Shown here: positions 51,792-61,321 of the stretch, piece after piece | How the letters are laid out: each line of letters begins with the position of its first letter | How positions within the stretch are numbered: position 1 is the first letter of the stretch | From: Chitinophagales bacterium | GTDB lineage: Bacteria > Bacteroidota > Bacteroidia > Chitinophagales > Chitinophagaceae | Length of the DNA stretch: 64,000 bases | Assembly (NCBI GenBank): GCA_020636575.1 | Contig: JACJXP010000001.1 | Coordinates: 868,001-932,000, forward strand | Reading direction: 5' to 3' | Position numbers and translations under genes: made by a program | Notes under the pieces: model-generated | Databases searched by the model: none | The model's input: the letters and a program-made list of their open reading frames with translations, nothing else | What the model was told of the DNA's origin: nothing

Positions 51792-54700
51792 ATGTTGCTT
51801 AGGAAAAACATACTGCTCTTTATCCCTTTGGTGCTTCTTGGTGGCCTCAGTAAGGCCCAGTACAAATTCAATGAGCCGGTCATGATCACCAAAGAACAAG
51901 GATTGCCAACCAGTGATATCAGGGTAATTCAAAAAGCCGATGATGGGTTTATGTGGTTTGGAACAGTAGAGGGGCTTTGCCGGTTCGATGGACAGCAGGT
52001 TAAAGTCTATAAGCCCGGTGAGATACAAAACCCTGTTGGAACCTCTAACACTGTTTATACCATTTTACCTATCGGAGATAAAATATGGGTGGGTACAAAC
52101 CAGGGGGTATCTGTGCTTGATACAAAAAATGAAACTTTCCATCATTATTTGTTTCGGAATGATGACGAAAGCAGTAAAGAGGATTCATTAAAGAACCTTT
52201 TTTATGAACCCGTCCCGGTACTTTTTCTTGACAGGCAGGGAACAATATGGGCGGGCACCCGGAATAAAGGAGTGTGGACCTATGATCTAAAAGAAAAAAA
52301 TTTTAAACGCATTACATATCCCGAATCAGCTTATCCTAAAATAGTTCCCACTCTTGGTACAGAGTTCTCTGTGTTAAGCATTGAACAATCGTCTGATAAT
52401 GATTCTATCATCTGGGCTGGCACAACCGCCGGGTTGGAAAAAATAAACAAGTATGCTGGTCGGGTTGAGTGGTACACATTTCCACAGGAAGACAAAGACT
52501 ACCAGGTTTCGTTAAATGCATTCAGAAGGTTATACTCTCACAATGGCCTGTTATATGTTGGTAGCTGGAATGCCGGTATGAATGTTTTTGACCCAAAGAA
52601 CAAAACATTTAAACCGATCGAAATGCTGTTTCATCATTATTTCGGCGGTTCGGTAAGCAACTTTGTTAAGAAAAGCAATACTCAATTATGGATCACTACC
52701 AGCCTCGGACTTTATGTATATGATTTTGAGAGAAAGGGGCTGGCCGGTTTTTGGATGAATAATGTAAAAGAAAACAAGGTTTATGCTGTAAGTTATGTAG
52801 ATGACCAGGAGCGGCTTTGGGGTGTCAACCCATCCGGTATACAGTATTTTGATTTAGTAACACAACAATTCACTCATTACTCTTTAACGCATATATCAGA
52901 CTATGCCGAACCGTTTTCATTTTATGTAGAAACTAACGCATCCGGGGATACTATTACTGTATGTCCACGGGTTACAAATTCACTTTTCAAATTTGATAAA
53001 GCAACAAGAAGATGGATAAAGTATCCATTTGAAGGACTTTCTGATTTTACAAGGGGAAATCTTGTTGTAAGAGGTTTCAAAGAGGTCTCCCCTGGTGAAT
53101 ACCTGGTTGCAACGGACCAGGAATTATATAAGTTTTCATTAAAGACAGGTCGATTCACTGTTGCCAAAGGGCACCCCCAAATAGAATTCAACAGGTGGGG
53201 CGATATCATCAAAGATCATAACGGAGAACTCTGGTTGTGTGCCGATGCTGATGGATTGGTCCGCTGGAACACCTCAACCGGCGAATCGAGGATCTACAGA
53301 AAAGAGCTTAATACAAAACAAAGCAATGCGGAAGTGGTGAGACCGGGTTCCTTATTCGAAGATAGCCGGGGCAATATCTGGTTTTCCCGGGTGGATGGAT
53401 TTTCTGTTTACCTGAGAGCTAAGGATTCCATTGTAAACTTTATTAATAAAGAGAATTCATTAAACTCTTTCCAGATCACTTTTAGCTTTGCAGAAGATAA
53501 AAAAGGAAGAGTTTGGGCAAATAGTGAAAATGGCTGGTATGGCTATATTGATGTAAAAAATCCGGTTAACGGAATCGTTCAAAAGTATAACCTCAGAGAA
53601 AAAGATATTGGTGGATACTTTGTTTCCATGGCTTCAGACAAACAGGGAAATGTTTGGGGGTATACTAACAAATTATTGGTCCGCATCAACGCAGATGATC
53701 TTTCATTTTCTACTTTCAGTTTTGAATATGGTGTAAAAGACCCAGAGTTCTTTCATTTTTCTTTTTCTCCATCAGGAGAGATACTGTTCGGAGACAGGTA
53801 TGGTATTACGATGGCTAATATCAATGAGCTGAAAAGAAATACTGAAACACCCGTTCCGTATATTTCCCAGCTAAACCTGCTCAACCGGCCGGTGGATGCT
53901 TCTTTTTATTCAAGTGGGCTAAAGCTTAACTATCACCAGAACTTTATTACCATCTTTTTTTCAGCCATTGCCTATACCATGCCCAAAGGCGTTCGTTTCA
54001 GGTATCGCTTACAGGATTTTGAAGACTGGACCGAAGTAGGATCAAGCCAGTTTGCCAACTATACCAATATCCCTCCGGGCAATTATGTTTTTCAGTTGCA
54101 GGCTGCAAATAACGAGGGTGTCTGGAACGAACAAATACTGGAACTGCCGATCAGGATCAAAACACCGTTCTTTCTTTCCTGGTGGTTTCGCATCGGTTTA
54201 GTGCTGCTTATTGTAGCGCTGGTGTATTGGTTTTACAAATTCAGGATCAACCAGGTTAGGAAAAAAGAAAAACTGAAAACACAGTACGAAAAAAAATTAG
54301 CTAATGTAGAAATGACTGCCTTGCTGGCACAGATGAATCCGCATTTTTTATTTAATAGCCTGAACTCTATTGATAGTTACATCATCCGGAACGAATCTAA
54401 CAAGGCATCAGAATACCTGAACAACTTTGCCCGGTTGATGCGGTTGATCTTACAAAACTCCAGGTCTAACTATACCAGTTTGAAAGATGAAGTGGAATTG
54501 CTTGACCTATACCTTCAAATGGAAAGTCTTCGATTTAAAGATAAATTTCAATATGAGATCAACGTAAGTGATGATATTGATGTCAATACAGAAGTGATCC
54601 CCCCTATGCTTATTCAACCTTATGTAGAAAATGCCATATGGCATGGGCTCATGCATAAAAAAGAAGGAAGTGTTGGTAAGGTCAAAATTAATATCAGCCA

Positions 54701-54941
54701 AAAGAACAACCAGTTGGTATGTGCTGTAGAAGATAATGGTATTGGCCGTGAAAAAGCAGAACAGATCAAAGCCAGTAAGCCCGGTAATCACAAACCCTCC
54801 ATGGGTATGCAGATAACGAAAGACAGGATCGATCTTATTAATCAGTTATATAATACCAATACTTCCGTAGAGATCGTTGACATGAAAGATGAAGCTGGTA
54901 ACCCTACGGGAACAAAGGTGGTTATAACGATCCCTTATTGA
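51792..54941 (+). CDS. Propeller-type sensor histidine kinase (LytS-like HisK)
   Basis: 1049 residues. Signal peptide (LLFIPLVLLGGLSKAQ), then about 14 two-component-propeller repeats (e.g. GFMWFGTVEGLCRFDG, GTIWAGTRNKGVWTYD, GNIWFSRVDGFSVY) and a Y_Y_Y domain (GVRFRYRLQDFEDWTEVG, YTNIPPGNYVFQLQA). One transmembrane helix at about 792-815. The cytoplasmic kinase is of the LytS/PF06580 type: NPHFLFNSLNSID with His at about 851, LIQPYVENAIWHGL (N box), VEDNGIGREKAE (G box). Signals outside the cytoplasm and probably phosphorylates the next gene product, LytTR regulator. 18 bp between them. Confidence 0.93.
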   Translation: MLLRKNILLFIPLVLLGGLSKAQYKFNEPVMITKEQGLPTSDIRVIQKADDGFMWFGTVEGLCRFDGQQVKVYKPGEIQNPVGTSNTVYTILPIGDKIWVGTNQGVSVLDTKNETFHHYLFRNDDESSKEDSLKNLFYEPVPVLFLDRQGTIWAGTRNKGVWTYDLKEKNFKRITYPESAYPKIVPTLGTEFSVLSIEQSSDNDSIIWAGTTAGLEKINKYAGRVEWYTFPQEDKDYQVSLNAFRRLYSHNGLLYVGSWNAGMNVFDPKNKTFKPIEMLFHHYFGGSVSNFVKKSNTQLWITTSLGLYVYDFERKGLAGFWMNNVKENKVYAVSYVDDQERLWGVNPSGIQYFDLVTQQFTHYSLTHISDYAEPFSFYVETNASGDTITVCPRVTNSLFKFDKATRRWIKYPFEGLSDFTRGNLVVRGFKEVSPGEYLVATDQELYKFSLKTGRFTVAKGHPQIEFNRWGDIIKDHNGELWLCADADGLVRWNTSTGESRIYRKELNTKQSNAEVVRPGSLFEDSRGNIWFSRVDGFSVYLRAKDSIVNFINKENSLNSFQITFSFAEDKKGRVWANSENGWYGYIDVKNPVNGIVQKYNLREKDIGGYFVSMASDKQGNVWGYTNKLLVRINADDLSFSTFSFEYGVKDPEFFHFSFSPSGEILFGDRYGITMANINELKRNTETPVPYISQLNLLNRPVDASFYSSGLKLNYHQNFITIFFSAIAYTMPKGVRFRYRLQDFEDWTEVGSSQFANYTNIPPGNYVFQLQAANNEGVWNEQILELPIRIKTPFFLSWWFRIGLVLLIVALVYWFYKFRINQVRKKEKLKTQYEKKLANVEMTALLAQMNPHFLFNSLNSIDSYIIRNESNKASEYLNNFARLMRLILQNSRSNYTSLKDEVELLDLYLQMESLRFKDKFQYEINVSDDIDVNTEVIPPMLIQPYVENAIWHGLMHKKEGSVGKVKINISQKNNQLVCAVEDNGIGREKAEQIKASKPGNHKPSMGMQITKDRIDLINQLYNTNTSVEIVDMKDEAGNPTGTKVVITIPY

Positions 54942-54959
54942 TAAATTAAACCATGTGTT

Positions 54960-55709
54960 ATGATAAAAGCAGTAATTATTGACGATGAACAGCACAGCAT
55001 TGATACACTGAAATGGAAACTGGAAAACTATTGCCCGGAAGTAGAAGTGGTAGCCGCATTCGATAACCCCGCTAACGGTATTGCTTACCTGCAAAAAACA
55101 CCCCCTGGGTTACTTTTCCTGGATATTGAAATGCCCATGTTAAATGGTTTTGATGTACTGGAAGAGCTTGGAAGAGACCTGCCTTTTGATATCATCTTCA
55201 CCACTGCATACGACAACTTTGGCATTCAGGCAGTAAAGTTCAGCGCATTGGATTATTTATTAAAACCTGTACAAAATAAAGAACTAAAAGAAGCCATTGA
55301 AAAGCATATCAAAAAAACACAACAAAAGATCCCTGCTGAACAGTTAGACGTATTGCTGAACAATGTTCATGCAGAACGAAAAGGCAAAGTAGGTAAGATA
55401 GCATTAGCGTCTAAAGAAAGCATTGAATTTGTGGAAGCACAGGATATTATCTGTTGCGAAGCCAACAGCAATTACACGAATGTTTTTATGGATGAAGACC
55501 GTAAACGGGTTATTTCCCGCACTTTAAAAGAGTTTGAAGATATGTTGTTACCTCATAATTTTTTCAGGCCTCACAATTCCTTTTTAATTAATCTGAAACG
55601 GGTCAAAGAATTCATAAGGGGAGATGGTGGTTACCTGGTTATGGAAAACAAAATGAAAATCCCGGTATCAAAAGGGAGAAAAGAAGAATTAATGGATCTG
55701 CTTGCCTGA
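54960..55709 (+). CDS. LytTR-family response regulator
   Basis: 249 residues. Receiver domain: IIDDEQHSIDTLKWKLE, phosphoacceptor Asp55 in LLFLDIEMPMLNGFDVL, FTTAYDNFGIQAVKF, DYLLKPVQ. LytTR DNA-binding domain from about 150: IICCEANSNYTNVFM, RTLKEFEDMLLPHNFFRPHN, LINLKRVKEFIRG, MKIPVSKGRKEEL. Cognate partner of the propeller kinase upstream. Confidence 0.95.
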   Translation: MIKAVIIDDEQHSIDTLKWKLENYCPEVEVVAAFDNPANGIAYLQKTPPGLLFLDIEMPMLNGFDVLEELGRDLPFDIIFTTAYDNFGIQAVKFSALDYLLKPVQNKELKEAIEKHIKKTQQKIPAEQLDVLLNNVHAERKGKVGKIALASKESIEFVEAQDIICCEANSNYTNVFMDEDRKRVISRTLKEFEDMLLPHNFFRPHNSFLINLKRVKEFIRGDGGYLVMENKMKIPVSKGRKEELMDLLA

Positions 55710-55834
55710 GAGTTGTTACACTAACAATCCTCGCCTCTTACTCAATTAAACGGGCAATTTGATCATATCCTCTTTTATCTGTGATGGATTCATAACAATT
55801 TTGTGCTTTATTGATCATGAAGGAGGAAAGTACT

Positions 55835-56722
55835 ATGTATACAACAACTGAGGTGAAGTTCCAGGATGAAGGGGCTATACATATCAATGCATATAAACCT
55901 GTAATTAATAATGGTACGGTAGTGATCATTGCCCCGTCGCCCAGTCATTCTAAAGAATTCTATCATCCATTGGCAGACTTCCTTGCCGGAAAGGGTTATC
56001 CCGTTTTCACATTTGATTACAGGGGGATGGGTATTGCATTGACAAGCAAAGAAAGAAGGGGCTGCCAGACAGGACTGCATGAATGGGCCGTGCAGGATAC
56101 AGATGCTGTGATACTGCATGCCAGAAATAAGTACCCGGGGCATGAGCTAATATTTATTGGACATTGTATCGGCGGAGAGATCATTGGGCTTTCCAGGGCA
56201 AGCCAATATATCAATAAGCTTGTTTTAATAAGCAGCGCTTTATCATGCTGGAAGCTTTGGCCTGTAAAAGATAAGCTGCGAATTATTGGTCTTAAGTTCA
56301 TTATAAGGGCGCTAAGCCGCATATATGGTTTTTATCCCGGGAAAAAAATCGGGGTAATGGGTAATATTCCAAAACAGGTGGTAAAAGAATGGGCCAACTG
56401 GTGTGATAAACCAAATGGGCTTTTTGATTCTTTTCCGGATAATCATTATCACAAACTAAGGATTCCTATTCTTGCATTTAGTTTTACAGATGACTGGCAC
56501 ACACCTCCCAAAGCAGTAAAAGAACTATTGAACCGCTTCACTTTTTCAGAACAGACCTGGCATCATCTGAGCCCAAAAGAGATCGGACAAAAAAAAGTAT
56601 TACATGATGGGTTCTTTGATCCCGTCATGAAAAAAACTCTTTGGCCGGCAATGGCACATTGGATCAATACTTCCGGGATAACGACAAAAAAGAACAGGTC
56701 CTGGGTGGTGGGTTATAAATAA
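55835..56722 (+). CDS. COG4757-like alpha/beta hydrolase with Cys nucleophile
   Basis: About 295 residues. I start at ATG 55835: a strong AGGAGG lies 8 bp before it, rare in this phylum; an earlier TTG is not needed. Fold: VVIIAPSPSHSKEFYHPLA, FDYRGMGIAL, nucleophile turn LIFIGHCIGGEIIGLS, YGFYPGKKIGVMG, and probable acid in FSFTDDWHTPP. The usual GHSxGG is GHCIGG here, so the nucleophile is Cys111 instead of Ser. Known Cys nucleophiles exist in dienelactone hydrolases. Substrate unknown. Convergent with the M23 gene. Confidence 0.82.
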   Translation: MYTTTEVKFQDEGAIHINAYKPVINNGTVVIIAPSPSHSKEFYHPLADFLAGKGYPVFTFDYRGMGIALTSKERRGCQTGLHEWAVQDTDAVILHARNKYPGHELIFIGHCIGGEIIGLSRASQYINKLVLISSALSCWKLWPVKDKLRIIGLKFIIRALSRIYGFYPGKKIGVMGNIPKQVVKEWANWCDKPNGLFDSFPDNHYHKLRIPILAFSFTDDWHTPPKAVKELLNRFTFSEQTWHHLSPKEIGQKKVLHDGFFDPVMKKTLWPAMAHWINTSGITTKKNRSWVVGYK

Positions 56723-56728
56723 AAGTAC

Positions 56729-57343
56729 TTACTCGTTGTCCGGTCGTTTATATTTCTTCCACCCTTTTAAATAAACAATGCCCTTTTGTGTCCGGAACCG
56801 GGTGGCTATTTGCTCCCATCGGTTATTATCATAGCGCCACACCAGAAGATGAAGATGGGGCATAGCAGCATAACCCGTTTTTCCGCTTAATCCTATTACC
56901 TGCCCCTGTTGCACGGTGTCGCCAACATTTACAAGTGCACCATTGAACTGCAAATGCCAATAACCTGCTCTTGTCCCGTCTGCATGCTCAATTACAATAT
57001 TATTTCCATAGGGCCTGTATTTCCTGTTCATTCCGCCGCGGTCGCCATCTTCCTTTACTCTTACCACTACGCCGTTTCTTGCCGCACATACTTTTGTTCC
57101 TCTTTTCATAGCAAAATCAAGCGCTGCTCTTTCTTTATGCGAAAAGGGGCCAAAATAACCCTGAACCAGTCTGTACTTTTTTCCTTTTTCAAAAGGAAGG
57201 GAGTAAACATAGCTTGTGTCATCCTTTAATTCACCCTTTTGGAGCAGCTTGATCGTTTTACGAAGAGGATTTTTACTGACAGAACAAGACGCTAAGAATA
57301 AAGCGGATAATAATATAGTCGCAGCTATAAATAATCTATGCAT
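56729..57343 (-). CDS. M23-family peptidase-like lipoprotein
   Basis: About 204 residues from MHRLFIAATI. Lipobox LFLASC. Domain of the LytM/M23 type: GYFGPFSHKERAALDFAMKR (Zn His/Asp), ARNGVVVRVKED, GNNIVIEHADG, YWHLQFNGALVNVGDTVQQG, GLSGKTGYAAMPHLHLLVW (HLH zinc motif). The first His-Asp spacing is longer than in LytM but is common in this subgroup. Likely endopeptidase for peptidoglycan. A paralog lies at 60029-60604. Confidence 0.88.
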   Translation of the reverse strand: MHRLFIAATILLSALFLASCSVSKNPLRKTIKLLQKGELKDDTSYVYSLPFEKGKKYRLVQGYFGPFSHKERAALDFAMKRGTKVCAARNGVVVRVKEDGDRGGMNRKYRPYGNNIVIEHADGTRAGYWHLQFNGALVNVGDTVQQGQVIGLSGKTGYAAMPHLHLLVWRYDNNRWEQIATRFRTQKGIVYLKGWKKYKRPDNE

Positions 57344-57456
57344 GAGCTGTAAAACTACATTCATCCCTCTATTTTACCGTTTCATAATATTTAATTTTCT
57401 CCCCCATCCAATTGTGGTAGCTTTTATGTCCTTTTTTAACCAGAAAATATTTAGTT

Positions 57457-57834
57457 ATGTCAACAACAGAAGCCGTAATGACAACCCAGCAGGTTGCCGA
57501 TCGTTTTAATGAACTGGCACAAACAGGACAATGGGATCAGATCCAAACTGAACTCTATGCAGATAATGCTGTAAGTATTGAACCCGAACATGCACAGGGC
57601 TTTCAAACTGTTTCGGGCATTGATGCTATTCGTGAAAAAGGAAAGCAGTTCGGTGAAATGGTAGAAGAAATGCATGGTGGCTATTCTAACAAGCCAGAGG
57701 TCGCTGGTAATCACTTTGCTGTGGCCATGGGAATGGATGTTACGATGAAGGGGATGGGCCGTGCAAAACTGGACGAGATCGCCGTTTACGAAGTAAAAGA
57801 TGGTAAGGTCGTAAAAGAACAGTTTTTCTATTAA
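57457..57834 (+). CDS. SnoaL/NTF2-like cytosolic protein
   Basis: 125 residues. Motifs: VADRFNELAQTGQWDQIQTE, LYADNAVSIEPEHA, VSGIDAIREKGKQFGEM, LDEIAVYEVKDGKVVKEQFF. Typical SnoaL-like fold (DUF4440-like). No catalytic residues identified. Followed by a strong terminator. Confidence 0.85.
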   Translation: MSTTEAVMTTQQVADRFNELAQTGQWDQIQTELYADNAVSIEPEHAQGFQTVSGIDAIREKGKQFGEMVEEMHGGYSNKPEVAGNHFAVAMGMDVTMKGMGRAKLDEIAVYEVKDGKVVKEQFFY

Positions 57835-57852
57835 AACAAACGGGTTAATACT

Positions 57853-57881
57853 TCCCGCTGCCAAAAGCAGCGGGATTTTTT
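57853..57881 (+). terminator. Rho-independent terminator after SnoaL-like gene
   Basis: CCCGCTGC / GCAGCGGG stem with loop CAAAA, followed by six T. 19 bp past the stop. Confidence 0.85.
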
Positions 57882-57904
57882 ATGCCAATTCAGTACATTG
57901 CTGT

Positions 57905-59068
57905 ATGCACAAAAAGATTTTATTATTAGGCAGCGGAGAACTGGGAAAAGAACTGGTAATTGCGTTGAAGCGTCTCGGACAAACGGTGATCACTGTTGAT
58001 AGTTATGCCGGCGCTCCGGCCATGCAGGTAGCTGATGGATCTGAAATAATTGATATGCTTGATGGTGACCAACTGGACCAAGTTGTAGCCAAACATAAAC
58101 CAGATCTTGTTGTTCCTGAAATTGAAGCAATTCGTACAGAAAGATTCTACCAATATGAAAACCAGAACATACAAGTGGTGCCAAGTGCAAAAGCCGCTAA
58201 TTATACCATGAACAGAAAGCTGATCCGTGACCTGGCAAGCAAAGAACTAGGACTAAGGACAGCAAAATATTTTTACGCTACCACTTTTGAAGAATTCAAA
58301 AAAGCGGTTGAAGAAATTGGTTTTCCCTGTGTGGTAAAGCCATTAATGTCATCATCGGGAAAGGGGCAAAGTGTTTTAAAGAATGTAGCAGATGAAAAAA
58401 CTGTTTGGGAATATGCTATCACCAATTCGAGAGGTGATATTAATGAGGTGATCATTGAAGAATTTGTTTCTTTTCATACGGAGATAACATTGCTGACTGT
58501 TACGCAAAAAGATGGACCGACATTATTCTGTCCGCCAATAGGACACCGGCAGGAAAGGGGCGATTACCAGGAAAGCTGGCAGCCTGTTGCTATCAGTGAA
58601 ATAGATTATGCCGATGCCTGTGAAATGGCAAAAAAAGTAACTACGGCTTTAAGCGGTGCAGGTATTTGGGGTGTTGAGTTTTTTCTTACTGATAATGGCG
58701 TTTATTTTTCTGAATTAAGCCCCAGGCCACATGATACCGGTATGGTTACCTTAGCCGGCACACAAAATCTATCAGAGTTTGAATTACATGCAAGGGCTAT
58801 ATTGGGATTGCCTATCCCCGAAATAAAATTAGAAAAAGCTGGCGCCAGCGCTGTGATCCTTGCACAAAAGGCTGCTGAAAGGTTTAGTATAGATGGAGTA
58901 GAAAAAGCTTTGGATCAACCTCATACAGATATCAGGATATTTGGTAAGCCAACAACAAGGCCTTATCGCAGAATGGGTGTTGCATTAGCTTATGATATGA
59001 TAAGTGCAGATATGAATGAGTTAAGAAAAAAAGCAAAAAAAGCTGCAGATCAAATTTCAATTAACTGA
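57905..59068 (+). CDS. purT: Formate-dependent phosphoribosylglycinamide formyltransferase
   Basis: 387 residues, ATP-grasp. Makes formyl-GAR from formate, ATP and GAR in purine synthesis without folate. Motifs: LLLGSGELGKELVIALKRLG, DSYAGAPAMQVAD, VVPEIEAI, FPCVVKPLMSSSGKGQSVLK, IIEEFVSFHTEITLLTV, PIGHRQERGDYQESWQP, FSELSPRPHDTGMVTL. Cupin gene follows after 2 bp. Confidence 0.97.
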   Translation: MHKKILLLGSGELGKELVIALKRLGQTVITVDSYAGAPAMQVADGSEIIDMLDGDQLDQVVAKHKPDLVVPEIEAIRTERFYQYENQNIQVVPSAKAANYTMNRKLIRDLASKELGLRTAKYFYATTFEEFKKAVEEIGFPCVVKPLMSSSGKGQSVLKNVADEKTVWEYAITNSRGDINEVIIEEFVSFHTEITLLTVTQKDGPTLFCPPIGHRQERGDYQESWQPVAISEIDYADACEMAKKVTTALSGAGIWGVEFFLTDNGVYFSELSPRPHDTGMVTLAGTQNLSEFELHARAILGLPIPEIKLEKAGASAVILAQKAAERFSIDGVEKALDQPHTDIRIFGKPTTRPYRRMGVALAYDMISADMNELRKKAKKAADQISIN

Positions 59069-59070
59069 AC

Positions 59071-59430
59071 ATGGAAAAAGTCAATGTTTCCGAAAAACTA
59101 TCAATGATCCATAAATACTGGGACCCCCATGTAGCCGAGGAACTAAACGGTCAACAGGTTAAGCTGGTAAAATTTAAGGGTGAATTTAACTGGCATCATC
59201 ATGAAAATGAAGATGAGCTATTTTATGTGGTAAAAGGAAGTTTTGATATGCACCTGCAAGAAAAAGTGGTAACAATAAAAGAAGGAGAATTCATTATTAT
59301 TCCCTGTGGCGTTGAGCATAAACCGGTTGCCAATGAAGAAGTAGAGGTTATGCTTTTTGAGCCTGCATCTACTTTAAATACCGGTAATACCGTTAATGAA
59401 AGAACGGTTACCGATTTAAAAAGGATATAA
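59071..59430 (+). CDS. Cupin-domain protein
   Basis: 119 residues, single cupin_2 barrel. Metal-binding motif 1: WHHHENEDELFYVVKGSF (HxH...E), motif 2: FIIIPCGVEHKPVANEE (PxGxxH). Starts 2 bp after purT, so co-transcribed; its substrate is unknown. Convergent with the SRPBCC gene. Confidence 0.9.
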   Translation: MEKVNVSEKLSMIHKYWDPHVAEELNGQQVKLVKFKGEFNWHHHENEDELFYVVKGSFDMHLQEKVVTIKEGEFIIIPCGVEHKPVANEEVEVMLFEPASTLNTGNTVNERTVTDLKRI

Positions 59431-59437
59431 AGCTGGC

Positions 59438-59959
59438 CTAAGCCCCTTCAACCATTTTTTTAAGATTGGACAATCCCTGCTCAAACTGGTGACCTAAATT
59501 TTTCTGGATCATAGGCCCCATTAATCTTGCCATAGGCCAGGGAAGTCCTCCGCTGTTCTGCCAGGTTATCTTTGTTTCATCTCCATCTCCCCACGGCTCA
59601 AAATGCCAGTTGTCTTTTGCCTTTGCTTTCCATGGTTTTAAGAACTCAAGATCAAAATGTATATGGCTGGCATCCATGCTATTTAGTGTAAGACTTCCCA
59701 CACCTACTTTTTTGCCCTCCCATGCATAACGATGCCCTGGCGTAGCTGGCACCCCGGTAATAGTACTTTTGGCAGAAGGGTCGCTTTGCTGCCAGGGGTT
59801 CCATGTGCTGTAATGATTCAGATCGCTGATTTTTCCCATTGTTTCCGCAACGGGTTTCTTGATCACAATACTTCTTTCGATATTATATTCTTTTGGCATC
59901 AGGGCCGCCATCAGCAACAAAAGAACAATAAGACCCAACAAGACATAGATGATGATCAT
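59438..59959 (-). CDS. SRPBCC-family (polyketide cyclase-like) membrane protein
   Basis: 173 residues. One N-terminal membrane helix (IIYVLLGLIVLLLLMAALM) followed by an SRPBCC/START fold: IERSIVIKKPVAETMGKISD, HYSTWNPWQQSDPSA, YAWEGKKVGVGSLTL, TWQNSGGLPWPMARLMG. Typical ligand-binding or stress-related family in Bacteroidota. Function unknown. Confidence 0.87.
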   Translation of the reverse strand: MIIIYVLLGLIVLLLLMAALMPKEYNIERSIVIKKPVAETMGKISDLNHYSTWNPWQQSDPSAKSTITGVPATPGHRYAWEGKKVGVGSLTLNSMDASHIHFDLEFLKPWKAKAKDNWHFEPWGDGDETKITWQNSGGLPWPMARLMGPMIQKNLGHQFEQGLSNLKKMVEGA

Positions 59960-60028
59960 AACAGTTTATTTAAGTCTTTCAAGGTACGTTTTCCGTTGTG
60001 AACGAAGAAACCGTTTATACTTTTGATT

Positions 60029-60604
60029 TTATAGTGCTTTGTAAAAACGACCTGGTCTCAGGTAAAGAATTCCTTGTTTCGTTTTAAACCGTGTGGGTAA
60101 TGCTATGAAATTGCCCTCTGCGTCGTAACCTGCCACATCAAAATGAAGATGAGGAAATGCTGAGTAACCTGTATTGCCGCTTAAGCCGATCAACTGTCCT
60201 TCTTTTACAATTTCTCCTTCTTTTACTAATGCACCGTTTTGTTTTAGGTGCCAGTAGTGTGCAACAGAACCATCGTTGTGGGCAATAAAAATATAATTGC
60301 CATCAGCAAGATTTTCGGATTGAAGCCCTCTTTTGTCTGAGTCGTCGCGGACCGCAGCTATTATACCTCCCCTTGCAGCAAATATTGCTGTGCCTTTTTT
60401 TACTTTAAAATCAATAGCGATATCATGCTTATGGCTGAACCAGCTGTGATATCCCTGCACCACAAAAACATTCTTGCCATAAGCAAATGGAAGTGTATAA
60501 ATATAACTGCTGTCATATCCTTTTTTGCCGTTCCCGGACAGTACAGCATTATTTTGTAAAACGCTGCAGGAGGCCAGTAGCAGTAATACTGGTAGCAGTC
60601 TCAT
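60029..60604 (-). CDS. M23-family peptidase-like lipoprotein (second copy)
   Basis: 191 residues with lipobox LLLASC. Same layout as the gene at 56729: GYHSWFSHKHDIAIDFKVKK, ARGGIIAAVRDD, YIFIAHNDGSVAHYWHLKQ, GLSGNTGYSAFPHLHFDVAG (HLH). The two are about 40% similar by eye and differ in the spacing after the first His. Likely a periplasmic peptidoglycan peptidase or a divisome/elongation-linked regulator. Divergent from the thioredoxin-like gene. Confidence 0.87.
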   Translation of the reverse strand: MRLLPVLLLLASCSVLQNNAVLSGNGKKGYDSSYIYTLPFAYGKNVFVVQGYHSWFSHKHDIAIDFKVKKGTAIFAARGGIIAAVRDDSDKRGLQSENLADGNYIFIAHNDGSVAHYWHLKQNGALVKEGEIVKEGQLIGLSGNTGYSAFPHLHFDVAGYDAEGNFIALPTRFKTKQGILYLRPGRFYKAL

Positions 60605-60678
60605 AGCTTTAAGTTACCAAATTTTCGTTTATTGATTTATTTGGCTAATACACAGGTATTTGATAATAACTTTATATC

Positions 60679-61233
60679 ATGGCAAGAACCCCATCCCGCA
60701 TGGTTGAGCTGCAAACACAGGCGCCACCATTTACGCTACCAGATACAATTACCGGAAATAATATTTCATATAATGACATCAAAGGTGCTGTGGCTACTGT
60801 CGTAATGTTTATTTGCAACCATTGTCCCTTTGTAGTTCATGTCAATAGTGAGTTGGTTAAACTTGCAAATGATTATAAAGACAAAGAAGTGGGCTTTGTG
60901 GCAATCAGTGCTAATGATGTGATAACACATCCTGATGATGGTCCCGAAGAAATGAAAAGGATTGCCCGGCAATTACAATACCCTTTTTCTTACTGTTATG
61001 ATGAAAGCCAGGAAACCGCAAAAGTATACGGTGCAGAATGCACTCCTGACTTTTTTATTTATGATAAGAATAATAAGTTAGTATACCGGGGCCAGTTGGA
61101 TGATAGCCGGCCGGGAAATGATATTCTGGTTACAGGGAAAGATGTACGTCATGCGCTGGATTGTCTTATCAATGAAGAGCATATTCCCGGATTACAACGG
61201 CCATCAATTGGCTGCAATATCAAATGGAAGTAA
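60679..61233 (+). CDS. Thioredoxin/AhpC-TSA-family protein
   Basis: 184 residues, cytosolic (no signal). Redox motif VVMFICNHCPFVVHVNSE (CxxC), FVAISANDVITHPDDGPEEM, YDESQETAKVYGAECTPDFF (cis-Pro), and RGQLDDSRPGND. This matches the CNHCPFV-type peroxiredoxin-like thioredoxins. May be an alkyl hydroperoxide or thiol reductase. Confidence 0.88.
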   Translation: MARTPSRMVELQTQAPPFTLPDTITGNNISYNDIKGAVATVVMFICNHCPFVVHVNSELVKLANDYKDKEVGFVAISANDVITHPDDGPEEMKRIARQLQYPFSYCYDESQETAKVYGAECTPDFFIYDKNNKLVYRGQLDDSRPGNDILVTGKDVRHALDCLINEEHIPGLQRPSIGCNIKWK

Positions 61234-61275
61234 GCTTTTGATATCTTTTCGTTGTCATCATATTTACCAACGACC

Positions 61276-61289
61276 CTTTTAGCTAAAAG
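61276..61289. repeat. 14-bp perfect palindrome upstream of tricorn gene
   Basis: CTTTTAGCTAAAAG, self-complementary, 42 bp after the thioredoxin gene. May be an operator or the tip of a weak hairpin; there is no T run. Confidence 0.4.
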
Positions 61290-61321
61290 TGTAACCTTTC
61301 ATCCACTTTGTCGTTCTGTTG

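Noticed and set aside
51561..52028. Minus-strand open frame of 155 codons opposite the start of the propeller kinase
   Set aside because: About half overlaps the kinase signal and first blade on the other strand and no start codon or ribosome site lies near the unoverlapped part. The 51561-51780 part reads as plausible protein but I cannot support a start.
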